Below, piece after piece: positions 1-7,438 of a stretch of DNA of 29,439 nt. The notes under the pieces are model-generated. The model was not told the origin of the DNA and did not search any database. It worked only from the letters and a program-made list of their open reading frames with translations. The DNA is from JAAYYM01 sp964631375 (lineage in GTDB: Bacteria > Bacillota > Clostridia > Lachnospirales > Lachnospiraceae): assembly GCA_964631375.1 (NCBI GenBank), contig CAZVYQ010000038.1, positions 1-29,439 of the forward strand, given 5' to 3'. Every line of letters begins with the position of its first letter. Within the stretch, counting starts at the first letter, position 1. The position numbers and the translations under genes are program-made.

Positions 1-14
1 CCTGCTGATATCAT
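1..14 (-). CDS. efp: Start of probable elongation factor P gene (partial, cut by window edge)
   Basis: Only the first four codons and two bases of the fifth are present: ATG then Ile-Ser-Ala and a codon beginning GG (Gly). A strong ribosome binding site, AAGGAGG at 24-30, sits 9 bases upstream of the ATG, which supports a true start. From memory of the family, Lachnospiraceae EF-P proteins often begin Met-Ile-Ser-Ala-Gly. In Bacillus, efp lies close downstream of the type II dehydroquinase gene, so both the residues and the context fit. EF-P relieves ribosome stalling at polyproline stretches. The call rests on five residues plus synteny and could be wrong; a Xaa-Pro peptidase is the other usual neighbour. 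Confidence 0.5.
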
Positions 15-82
15 GTAGATATTCCTCCTTAATACGTTCCGTTAATAATTCCTTATCAGTTTATACTAAATGATTGCATATT

Positions 83-532
83 TCAACAACTTTTTTTATC
101 AAATGCTATGAGCCAGTCAATTGCCTCCAGATAACCTTGGAAACCATGTCCTTTGATCAACTGATTGCATACACTGGCAGTTACCGTTTTATGACGCCAT
201 TCCTCCGGTCTCTCTGTAATGTCAGAAATGTGCACCTCCACCTTCGGAGTCGAAATCGAATGTAAAGCATCCATTAATGCATAACTGTAATGACCATATG
301 CACCGGGGTTGATCACAATCCCCTTGACATCCTTATCATAATAGCTTTCCTGAATCTTATCGATCAAGGCTCCCTCATGATTGCTTTGAAAGGTTTCTAT
401 CAGAATATTCTCCTTTGCTCCCTTTTTCGCAATCAACTGACAAAGAGAATCATAATCCTCCCGTCCATAAACATCTACCTCTCGAATTCCCAGAAAATTA
501 AGATTGGGACCATTGATTACCAATATCTTCAT
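83..532 (-). CDS. aroQ: 3-dehydroquinate dehydratase, type II
   Basis: This cytoplasmic enzyme converts 3-dehydroquinate to 3-dehydroshikimate, the third step of the shikimate pathway. The 149-residue length is normal for the type II (dodecameric) family. Visible family motifs are GPNLN near residue 8, the catalytic tyrosine in DVYGR (about residue 22), NPGAYGHYS with the conserved His, and EVHISD near residue 100. The NPGAY segment reads GHYS where many members have THTS; I take this as family variation because the His is kept. The gene is 18 bases downstream of aroK and is the last aro gene of the operon before the probable efp start. The start is ATG. Confidence 0.95.
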   Translation of the reverse strand: MKILVINGPNLNFLGIREVDVYGREDYDSLCQLIAKKGAKENILIETFQSNHEGALIDKIQESYYDKDVKGIVINPGAYGHYSYALMDALHSISTPKVEVHISDITERPEEWRHKTVTASVCNQLIKGHGFQGYLEAIDWLIAFDKKSC

Positions 533-550
533 ATGACCATCTTCCCTTCT

Positions 551-1054
551 TTACTCTTCATGTATAATCTTCTGTACGATTTCCTCAACAGATAACTGAT
601 CAGTCTCGATGATACGATCTGCAAGCGTCCTGTAAGTCGGATCTCGAAGAGCCAATAGCTTATAAATCATTTCTGTCGCATCTTCTCCTGACAAAATCGG
701 GCGACTGGTATCACCCTTTAATCTGTCTATGACAGTCTGCTCACTTACCTTTAAGTATATCACCTTTCCACACTTTTTTAAATACTTATGGTTATTCAGT
801 GTCATAGGGAGTCCTCCCCCGACTGAAATCACCGTTTGATTCATCGTTCCAGAGACTTCTTCCATGATTAGGGTTTCCAGCTGTCTGAAATACCCCTCAC
901 CATTCTGAGCAAATATCTCCTGAATCGTCATGGATTCACCTTCCTCGATCAGTTGATCCGTATCTGCAAAGGTATATCCCAATGTTTGTGCAAGCAATTG
1001 TCCTACTGTCGTTTTCCCTGAACCCATAAACCCAATCAATACAATATTATCCAT
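551..1054 (-). CDS. aroK: Shikimate kinase
   Basis: It phosphorylates shikimate with ATP to shikimate-3-phosphate. The 167-residue protein has the Walker A motif GFMGSGKTT at its N-terminus, the shikimate-binding Asp in FADTD, the triple-glycine GGG loop (VISVGGGLP) and the lid arginine in SRPIL. I chose the ATG at 1054 rather than the TTG one codon upstream: it overlaps the aroE stop in an ATGGATAA junction, and a GGAGAGGGA ribosome binding site lies about 8 bases upstream. The overlap points to translational coupling with aroE. Confidence 0.94.
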   Translation of the reverse strand: MDNIVLIGFMGSGKTTVGQLLAQTLGYTFADTDQLIEEGESMTIQEIFAQNGEGYFRQLETLIMEEVSGTMNQTVISVGGGLPMTLNNHKYLKKCGKVIYLKVSEQTVIDRLKGDTSRPILSGEDATEMIYKLLALRDPTYRTLADRIIETDQLSVEEIVQKIIHEE

Positions 1055-1931
1055 CAATCAGTCCCTCTCCATGCAAAGCATTGATCAATTCACCAATCAA
1101 TTCCTCAGACAACTCGATATGATTCCATAATTCATATGCTGCCACAGCCTGATAGATTAACATCTTACTGCCATTCAAGGCAACTCCACCTTCCTGTTTT
1201 ACAAGCTCCATAAAGCGAGTCTGCTTCGGTCGATAGATCAGATCCACTGCAATATCTAACTTCTTATAAAAATTGCTGTCAGATATAACCACCTCATTCA
1301 CATTTGGATATAAGCCCACAGAAGTACATTGAAATGCAATTAATTCATTCTGCAGCTTATGATACTCCTCAATTCTGTGTGCCCTTACAATCACCTCATG
1401 TCTGTGCTCATCAGCTGTATATTGATGTACTGCCTCTGCCAGACTGACAGCCTTCTCATAACTGCGATTCAGGAAATATATCTCTGCCGCGCCATCAGCT
1501 GCACACATCATTGCAGTTGCTCTTGCTGCACCTCCCGCTCCCAGTATTACAATCTTTTTGCCAAAAAGAGAGACTCCGGCCTCCTTCAGTTCACGCCTTA
1601 GCCCAATCACGTCAGTATTATATCCTTTATAACCGTTTTGGGTTTTGACAAGCGTATTAACCGCTCCAATTCGCTCCGCCTCAGGATCAATTGCTGATAA
1701 AGCACTAATAACCGTATTTTTATACGGAACCGTTACATTCAACCCCTGAATGCCCAGCAAAAATGCACCCCTGACAGCTGATTCCACTTCACCTGCAACC
1801 TCAAAGGGCAGATAGACAGAGTTGATCTTTGTCATTGCTGCCAATCTGTTATGAATAGCCGGTGACAGCGTATGTCTGACCGGATATCCAATCAGCCCAT
1901 ATACACTGGTATTACCATCAATCTTACACAT
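1047..1931 (-). CDS. aroE: Shikimate dehydrogenase (NADP-dependent)
   Basis: It reduces 3-dehydroshikimate to shikimate. The 294-residue protein shows the substrate-binding N-terminal half with the SPAIHN motif (about residue 23) and NVTVPYK (catalytic Lys). It also has GYNTDVIG (catalytic Asp), the nucleotide-binding GAGGAARA turn near residue 131, and a C-terminal NGSKMLIYQ segment. The ATG overlaps the end of the upstream transporter-phosphatase gene by 8 bases (ATGTGTAA), and its own 3' end overlaps aroK, so the genes are tightly coupled. The order yqeG-aroE-aroK-aroQ is consistent with an aromatic amino acid precursor operon. Confidence 0.95.
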   Translation of the reverse strand: MCKIDGNTSVYGLIGYPVRHTLSPAIHNRLAAMTKINSVYLPFEVAGEVESAVRGAFLLGIQGLNVTVPYKNTVISALSAIDPEAERIGAVNTLVKTQNGYKGYNTDVIGLRRELKEAGVSLFGKKIVILGAGGAARATAMMCAADGAAEIYFLNRSYEKAVSLAEAVHQYTADEHRHEVIVRAHRIEEYHKLQNELIAFQCTSVGLYPNVNEVVISDSNFYKKLDIAVDLIYRPKQTRFMELVKQEGGVALNGSKMLIYQAVAAYELWNHIELSEELIGELINALHGEGLIDG

Positions 1932-3312
1932 GCTTAATCCTCTTCAGATAGAAAAATAATACAATACGCTCCAGTCTCCGTTTTAATACAATCTGAATCT
2001 CTTCCTTCGGATGAATGGGTTTTACCAGAACACTTCTGATCCCCGCCTTCTTAGCGCCCCAAACATCTGTAAACAACTGATCTCCGACAAACAATGTTGT
2101 ATCACGATTGCTTCCCATCTGCTCCATTGCTTTGATATAACCGAACGTACCGGGCTTATTTGCCTTATGGATATAGGCAACCTGTACTGCATCATTGAAC
2201 ATCTTCACACGAGGCTCCTTGTTGTTTGACAGAAGCAGTATTTGATATCCCAGTTCTTTCAAATGTGAAAACAACGCAATACTTCTCTCATCTGCAGGAG
2301 CACCATGCGGTACAAGAGTATTGTCAATATCAAAGATCAACCCTCTATATCCCTCCTGATACAGTTTGTCATAATCAACCGCATAGGCTGATTCCATATA
2401 ATCATCCGGATAAAAAGTAGAAAACAGACCATTTTTGCCCGGTTTTGTTTCATTGATAACGATCGCAATAAAAATCAGTACACATCCTGTTACCATTTTA
2501 CCACTCATAATCTCATGTAAAAACAGTGCTGAGCAAAGTACTCCGAATACGGATTCAGTAGACATTAACAGCGAAGCGGTTGCCGGCTTCAGATACTTTT
2601 GACATACATTTTGCAGTAAAAAGGCTATCATTGTTGAAAAAAGTCCTAAATAAAGCATTGAAATAATGACCGACGAATTCCTGACTGCATCCATTGGAAA
2701 GGTTTCACCCATCACACATGCGGTAATCCATGAATAAACTGCTGCAAACACCATCTGTAACACAGCAATCAGAACAGGATCATCTGTTTCCGTGTATTGA
2801 TCAATATAAATAATTTGAAATGCAAACAGGACTCCACATGCCATTGTGAGAGCATCGCCTATATTGACGCTTAGATCTCCTTCCAGTGTCAACAATCCGA
2901 TTCCGATAATCGCAATGAATGCGGCCGTCACGCAATAACGATCAGGCTTGCCTTTATGTAATAACCAGCTCAAAAAAGGAACTACAACCACATACACAGT
3001 TGTCAAAAATGCATTTTTCCCTGCGGTTGTATAATCACAGCCGATTGTTTGAACCAGATATGCTGCAAATAAAAAGAAACCTACCCATGCACCATGTAAC
3101 AGGATCTTTCGGTTGATCCTGCGCAGTCTTTTCAGAAACACGATCGACAGCATTACTCCTGCAATCGTAAATCGAAACGCCAACATGTAGATCGGTGATA
3201 CATCGTCCAGTGAGTTCTTTACAACGACAAACGCAAATCCCCATAAAAAAGCTGTAAGCAGTAAACCAAATCCAGATAATATCTTTGTTCTTCTTTTTGT
3301 AACTTGTTCCAT
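1924..3312 (-). CDS. EamA/DMT-family transporter fused to YqeG-family HAD phosphatase
   Basis: One 462-residue reading frame joins two proteins. Residues 1-290 form a drug/metabolite transporter (EamA type) with about ten hydrophobic segments, including the N-terminal FLWGFAFVVVK signature and a second EamA repeat from about residue 150. Residues 296-462 are a full YqeG-type HAD IIIA phosphatase. They include the FYPDDY-type start of that family, motif I FDIDNTLV (Asp328, Asp330), motif II LLSNN (Ser362), KPGTF at 386-390, and motif IV GDQLFTDVWGA (Asp411, Asp416). The HAD half keeps its catalytic residues but lacks its own start Met, so it depends on the fusion. A promoter lies upstream, and the ribosome binding site AAGGGGAG precedes the ATG by 10 bases. 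The substrates of both halves are unknown. Confidence 0.88.
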   Translation of the reverse strand: MEQVTKRRTKILSGFGLLLTAFLWGFAFVVVKNSLDDVSPIYMLAFRFTIAGVMLSIVFLKRLRRINRKILLHGAWVGFFLFAAYLVQTIGCDYTTAGKNAFLTTVYVVVVPFLSWLLHKGKPDRYCVTAAFIAIIGIGLLTLEGDLSVNIGDALTMACGVLFAFQIIYIDQYTETDDPVLIAVLQMVFAAVYSWITACVMGETFPMDAVRNSSVIISMLYLGLFSTMIAFLLQNVCQKYLKPATASLLMSTESVFGVLCSALFLHEIMSGKMVTGCVLIFIAIVINETKPGKNGLFSTFYPDDYMESAYAVDYDKLYQEGYRGLIFDIDNTLVPHGAPADERSIALFSHLKELGYQILLLSNNKEPRVKMFNDAVQVAYIHKANKPGTFGYIKAMEQMGSNRDTTLFVGDQLFTDVWGAKKAGIRSVLVKPIHPKEEIQIVLKRRLERIVLFFYLKRIKHV

Positions 3313-3353
3313 TTTACTAATACTCCCCTTATATTCTGCACTCTTATCAAATC

Positions 3354-3382
3354 ATTTTATCAAATCAGTTCGTTTCTGTAAA
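3354..3382 (-). promoter_or_regulatory. Sigma-A promoter of the transporter-phosphatase/aro operon
   Basis: On the minus strand a -35 TTTACA (3377-3382) and a -10 TAAAAT (3354-3359) are separated by 17 bp. Each hexamer matches consensus at five of six positions. The promoter lies between the terminator at 3432-3458 and the ATG at 3312, which fits an independent operon start. Confidence 0.65.
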
Positions 3383-3431
3383 CAAATCTTTCCCAAATAC
3401 CAACTCCGTGGCCATTCATTTTGCTCAAATG

Positions 3432-3459
3432 AAAAAAGAGTCAACCTGACTCTTTTTTT
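3432..3459 (-). terminator. Rho-independent terminator after the small hypothetical gene
   Basis: A 12-bp perfect stem, AAAAAAGAGTCA and its complement, encloses a three-base loop. On the minus strand it ends in a run of T. It lies about 30 bases past the stop of the 3491-3940 gene. The A/T flanks on both sides would also let it work in the other direction. Confidence 0.85.
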
Positions 3460-3490
3460 AACAACAAAGCTACCATTCCTATTCGTGCAT

Positions 3491-3940
3491 TCACTGCATC
3501 AGCTCCGGAAATTTCTGAAAGACGAGACCATCCTCGTCATTAATGATACTGCTTCCCGAGCCTACAAAGTACTGATACTGCTCAAGCATGGAATCCTTTT
3601 TCATATCTGATATTGCTTTTTCGACATCCAATTCCATCAATGAACTGTCACGTCCGATCAGACTGACTTCTTCATCACGATTGAATTTCAAAGAAATATC
3701 CTGAAGATCCGAGGTACTTGTACGATCGGCCAGTCCCGATTCCTGTGCCGGAGATAATGTGATATTCTCCTGTACTTGATCCTGTGTTTTCGGTTCTTCT
3801 CTATCCTGTAAAGCGGGCTGACGGATTTCTGTATCGGTTGCCGGAACATCCTGACCTGCTACCGGAATCCTATTAACAGCATTTTGCGACTGATAATATT
3901 GGAACAAATCATATTGACCATGTAGACCGTTGATTGCCAT
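3491..3940 (-). CDS. Small hydrophilic protein of unknown function
   Basis: I do not recognise this 149-residue protein. It has no signal peptide and no membrane segment. The middle (about residues 30-85) is rich in Gln, Glu, Asp, Pro and Thr and looks disordered. The N-terminus (MAINGLHGQYDLFQYYQ) and the C-terminus (AISDMKKDSMLEQYQYFVG, then a DEDG turn) look more ordered and could be conserved contact regions. I chose the ATG at 3940: the strong AAAGGAGG at 3951-3958 is 10 bases from it but only one base from the ATG at 3949. The gene stands alone between its own promoter and a strong terminator, so it is probably a real, separately regulated gene. Confidence 0.75.
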   Translation of the reverse strand: MAINGLHGQYDLFQYYQSQNAVNRIPVAGQDVPATDTEIRQPALQDREEPKTQDQVQENITLSPAQESGLADRTSTSDLQDISLKFNRDEEVSLIGRDSSLMELDVEKAISDMKKDSMLEQYQYFVGSGSSIINDEDGLVFQKFPELMQ

Positions 3941-3996
3941 ATGAATCATTCCTCCTTTGTGATTAGATAATTGATTAACATAATGTGTTACAATTA

Positions 3997-4025
3997 ATTA
4001 TACAGTAACTTCATTTATTTTTCAA
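3997..4025 (-). promoter_or_regulatory. Near-consensus sigma-A promoter of the small hypothetical gene
   Basis: On the minus strand a -35 TTGAAA (4020-4025) and a -10 TATAAT (3997-4002, perfect consensus) are separated by 17 bp. An imperfect palindrome with TAACA/TGTTA arms (3976-3990) follows just downstream, around the expected start of transcription. The leader is about 45-50 bases. Confidence 0.75.
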
Positions 4026-4068
4026 TTAAATTATCGACATAAGAAGAGTTTTTCTTAATACCACACAT

Positions 4069-4818
4069 TTATCCAATTCCTGCAGATTTCAACAACTGTT
4101 TTGTATATGGATGTTTCGGATGGAAATAAACATCATCAATATCGCCCTGCTCTACGATCTCTCCGGCCTTCATAACCATTACACGACTGCACAACTGATA
4201 AACCACCTTAAGATCATGTGATATAAACAGAATTGCGATCCTCAGATCCTGATTGATCCGCTTCAACAAATCAATGATCTGGGCCTGTACAGTCACATCC
4301 AATGCCGAAACAGGTTCATCTGCAATTAGAAGCTGTGGATTCAGAACCAGCGACAATGCAATACAAACCCTTTGTCTCTGACCTCCTGACAGTTCATTTG
4401 GATATCGTTGTGCAAATTCCTCATCCAGCCCAACTCTCAACAGTCTTCGCAATACCTTTGCATTTCTCTCCTCATTGCTCATTCCACCCTGGATTCTAAG
4501 TGGTTCTTCTATAATCCAACCAACCTTCTTACTTGGATTAAGAGAGCCAAAGGGATCCTGAAAGACCATCTGTGGGTGCTCTGAATGATGAATGATACTG
4601 CCCTCGGTGTCCCGAACCATACCAAGGATCGACCTTCCCAAAGTTGATTTACCACATCCACTCTCTCCCACAAGACCTACGATTTCTCCACGTTTCATAT
4701 AAAACGAAATATCATGTAGTATCTGCTTTCGCTTTCCGGCACCGCCAAACAGGTTTGTGTTGGTTTTATAATATGTATTTAATTCATTCACTTCTAAAAT
4801 ATAATCTTCCATAACCAT
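4069..4818 (-). CDS. Peptide/nickel ABC transporter ATP-binding protein (second ATPase)
   Basis: This cytoplasmic ATPase pairs with the other ATPase to drive uptake. It carries Walker A GESGCGKS (residues 51-58), a Q-loop in VFQDPFGSLNP (85-95), the ABC signature LSGGQRQR (143-150), Walker B LLIADE (163-168) and the switch His in ISHD. At 249 residues it is shorter than typical OppF/DppF and lacks most of the C-terminal extension, in this respect resembling NikE-size proteins. The segment between Walker A and the Q-loop is also compact. The start is uncertain between ATG 4818 and ATG 4812; the ribosome binding site (GAAGAAAG) is weak for both. It is the last gene of the transporter operon, 35 bases after the first ATPase. 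Confidence 0.9.
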   Translation of the reverse strand: MVMEDYILEVNELNTYYKTNTNLFGGAGKRKQILHDISFYMKRGEIVGLVGESGCGKSTLGRSILGMVRDTEGSIIHHSEHPQMVFQDPFGSLNPSKKVGWIIEEPLRIQGGMSNEERNAKVLRRLLRVGLDEEFAQRYPNELSGGQRQRVCIALSLVLNPQLLIADEPVSALDVTVQAQIIDLLKRINQDLRIAILFISHDLKVVYQLCSRVMVMKAGEIVEQGDIDDVYFHPKHPYTKQLLKSAGIG

Positions 4819-4853
4819 GCTTTCTTCATAAAATTGATAATCTATGATTACTG

Positions 4854-5645
4854 CTACTGTTTGGTTCTGATGATCTTCGGAATTGCATCAATCAGGTTCT
4901 TTGTATAATCTTCCTGTGGGTCTTCAAATATCTGTTCCGTTTCTCCCTGTTCTACAATTCGTCCCTGATACATTACAATCACACGCTCACACAGTTGTTT
5001 TACCAAACTCAAATCATGCGAAATAAAAAGAATTGCCGTATTCTGTTGTTGATTGATCCGACGCAATAGTTCAATGATTTGAGCCTGAACCGTAACATCC
5101 AAAGCAGTAGTTGCCTCATCCGCGATCATCAGTTTTGGATGGCAGATAATCGCAGATGCAATCATAACTCTCTGCCGCATTCCTCCTGATAACTCATGTG
5201 GATACATGTGATAGACCTTTTCCGGTTCACTCAACTCAACATCTCTGAGCGCCTCTATTGCCCTCTGATAGCGTTCTTCCTTAGTCAAATCAGTGTGAAT
5301 CCTCAGGCTTTCTTCCACCTGCCAGCCGATCTTTTTTACCGGATTTAAGGATGTCATCGGCTCCTGAAAGATCATGCTGATCTCATTTCCCTGCAGGCTT
5401 CTTAGTTTTGCCCTTTCACAGGTTAAAAGCTCCAATCCGTCAAAAACGATTTGACCACGTTTTTGCATATCGTGTCGGGACAGCAGCCCTGCAATAGCAA
5501 GCGCCGTCATTGTCTTGCCTGAGCCTGATTCTCCTACAATACCGACAATATCACCCATATCCATATGAAGATCAAAATCATATACTACTGTTTCAGGAAT
5601 CAGGTGATCATGAAACTCGATATTCAGATCCGTTACATCTAGCAT
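4854..5645 (-). CDS. Peptide/nickel ABC transporter ATP-binding protein (first ATPase)
   Basis: This 263-residue ATPase of the OppD/DppD/NikD family has Walker A GESGSGKT (residues 38-45), the Q-loop IFQEPMTSLNP, signature LSGGMRQR (152-159), Walker B KLMIADE (171-177) and FISHD. The frame is open further upstream, but the true start is the ATG at 5645: AAAAGGAGG lies just upstream, and the ATG overlaps the preceding permease stop (ATGCTAG). The protein is short and lacks the Cys-containing C-terminal extension of long OppD proteins. Confidence 0.92.
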   Translation of the reverse strand: MLDVTDLNIEFHDHLIPETVVYDFDLHMDMGDIVGIVGESGSGKTMTALAIAGLLSRHDMQKRGQIVFDGLELLTCERAKLRSLQGNEISMIFQEPMTSLNPVKKIGWQVEESLRIHTDLTKEERYQRAIEALRDVELSEPEKVYHMYPHELSGGMRQRVMIASAIICHPKLMIADEATTALDVTVQAQIIELLRRINQQQNTAILFISHDLSLVKQLCERVIVMYQGRIVEQGETEQIFEDPQEDYTKNLIDAIPKIIRTKQ

Positions 5646-6439
5646 GTGGACCTCCTTTTCAAGCCCTCTGACAGCAATGCAAAGCCCAGAATCATCAATA
5701 CAATCATCAAACCCGGGAACAATGCACACCATGGTGCCGAAATCAAAAACACCTGTGCTTCAGACAACATTCTGCCCAGACTTGCATCAGGCGGCTGTAC
5801 ACCAATTCCCAAAAAACTCATGCTTGCTTCAGCAAGTACAGCATTATTAAACCCAATAATCACTGATGACAACAATACCGGCCATGCATTAGGCAATATA
5901 TGAACAAACATAATGCGAATCGCACCTGCCCCCATAAGTCTTGCACTTTTTACATAATCCAGATTTCTATAATGAATGAATTCGCCACGTACAATACGTG
6001 CAAAACTCGGAATAAATACAACTCCAAGTGCAAACATGACATTATATTTTCCACTGCCCATAATACTGATGAATACCAATGCCATCAGTATACTCGGAAA
6101 TGCCAGGACCGCATCATTGAAACGCATCAATACTTCATCAGCCACGCCACCATAATAACCGGTCACCGCCCCAAGAATCGTACCGAATCCCGCACCAATT
6201 CCAACTGTACATAGTGCAATGAAAAGTGTTGTTCCTGTGCCCTTCAAGATACGACTGAAAATATCTCTTCCAAAATTATCGCAGCCCATCAAATGTTGCC
6301 ATGAAACTCTCGCAAACTTATCTGCCGAATTCATGGCATCAGGATCGTATGGAGTATAAAGAATGCCAACTGCAACCAACAGTACAATGATTGTCGTTAT
6401 CGCAAATCCGATATAAAACTGATAATCCTTCTGTTTCAT
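5639..6439 (-). CDS. Peptide/nickel ABC transporter permease (OppC/DppC-like)
   Basis: This 266-residue inner-membrane permease has about six membrane segments, beginning with a hydrophobic helix at residues 7-25. The cytoplasmic EAA loop that contacts the ATPase is visible as YVKSARLMGAGAIRI followed by HILPNAWPVLL. The GTGTTLFIA and FLGIGVQPP segments are typical of the DppC/OppC group. I chose the ATG at 6439, two bases after the stop of the upstream permease; the open frame continues upstream only inside that gene. The 3' end overlaps the next ATPase by 7 bases. Confidence 0.92.
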   Translation of the reverse strand: MKQKDYQFYIGFAITTIIVLLVAVGILYTPYDPDAMNSADKFARVSWQHLMGCDNFGRDIFSRILKGTGTTLFIALCTVGIGAGFGTILGAVTGYYGGVADEVLMRFNDAVLAFPSILMALVFISIMGSGKYNVMFALGVVFIPSFARIVRGEFIHYRNLDYVKSARLMGAGAIRIMFVHILPNAWPVLLSSVIIGFNNAVLAEASMSFLGIGVQPPDASLGRMLSEAQVFLISAPWCALFPGLMIVLMILGFALLSEGLKRRSTC

Positions 6440-6441
6440 GT

Positions 6442-7383
6442 CTACTGTCCTCTCACTCTTGGATCTAGAATCTGGTATACAATATCCACGAGAAAATTGA
6501 TAATCAAAACAATCACTGCAATACATACTATAATAGCTTGTACTACCGGGTAATCACGATTTGCTATTGATGTAATCAGCAGTCTGCCAAACCCCGGTAT
6601 GGAAAACACCTGCTCTATGATGATGGAACCCGCTACGATATCTGCAAGTGTCATCCCCAAAAAAGTCACCACCGGTATCATGGCATTTTTTAACACATGA
6701 TGATATAAAACACCATTTGTCCGATTGCCCCTGCTGTATGCCGTCCGAACATAATCTGATTTCATTTCTGATAAAAGTGATCCCTGCAGCATCTTTGTTG
6801 CCATTGCAAGTTTGGGCAGTGCTATGGCAACCGCCGGAAAGAATAGATATCCAATAAAACCCGCAATACTGGTTGTATATGACACAAAGCCCCCAGGTTG
6901 AAATAATCGGAGCAGAATTCCAAATAAATATGTAAATAAGATTCCGATAAAGAATGGTGGAGCAGACATAATGATCTGATTCAGAATATTGATTGCCTTT
7001 GTTGTAGGTTTATCCTTGTGCTTTGCTGTATAGATTCCAAGCGGAATCGTCCCTGCAACGATTAGAATAAATGACATAATCGTCAATGTCAGTGTGATTG
7101 GCAGCTTACCTGCAAGCATACTGCTGACAGACATATGATAACTGTAGGAAGTGCCCATATCTCCAAGGAAAAAGTCTCTCAACCATCCCAGATAACGAAT
7201 CGGAAGCGGTTGGTTCAACCCCATCTGTTCCTGCAGTGCTGCAATCTTCTCCGGTGTAGCCTGTGTGCCCAGCATCTTAATCGCAGGATCACCCGGAATG
7301 ATCTGAAATGCAAAAAAGGCAAGAAGCGATACAAGCAGTAAAGTTAATATGAATGTGAATAACTTCTTTGCAATGTATCGCAT
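6442..7383 (-). CDS. Peptide/nickel ABC transporter permease (OppB/DppB-like)
   Basis: This 313-residue permease opens with MRYIAKKLFTFILTLLLV, the usual DppB-type first helix, followed by the IPGDPA motif. The periplasmic-side loop and the EAA motif (YVRTAYSRGN, then HHVLKNAMIPVV) match the family. The C-terminus DPRVRGQ is also typical. The ATG is preceded by AAGAGGG. It lies 55 bases after the binding-protein gene and two bases before the second permease, so it is part of one operon. Confidence 0.93.
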   Translation of the reverse strand: MRYIAKKLFTFILTLLLVSLLAFFAFQIIPGDPAIKMLGTQATPEKIAALQEQMGLNQPLPIRYLGWLRDFFLGDMGTSYSYHMSVSSMLAGKLPITLTLTIMSFILIVAGTIPLGIYTAKHKDKPTTKAINILNQIIMSAPPFFIGILFTYLFGILLRLFQPGGFVSYTTSIAGFIGYLFFPAVAIALPKLAMATKMLQGSLLSEMKSDYVRTAYSRGNRTNGVLYHHVLKNAMIPVVTFLGMTLADIVAGSIIIEQVFSIPGFGRLLITSIANRDYPVVQAIIVCIAVIVLIINFLVDIVYQILDPRVRGQ

Positions 7384-7438
7384 TGGCTCGCCCTCTTATA
7401 AACAAAATGTTAGTGATATGAATACTAATTCATAAATA

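Noticed and set aside
4040..4057. Possible terminator after the second ABC ATPase
   Set aside because: The inverted repeat has only six A/T-rich pairs and a poor T-run, too weak to call.
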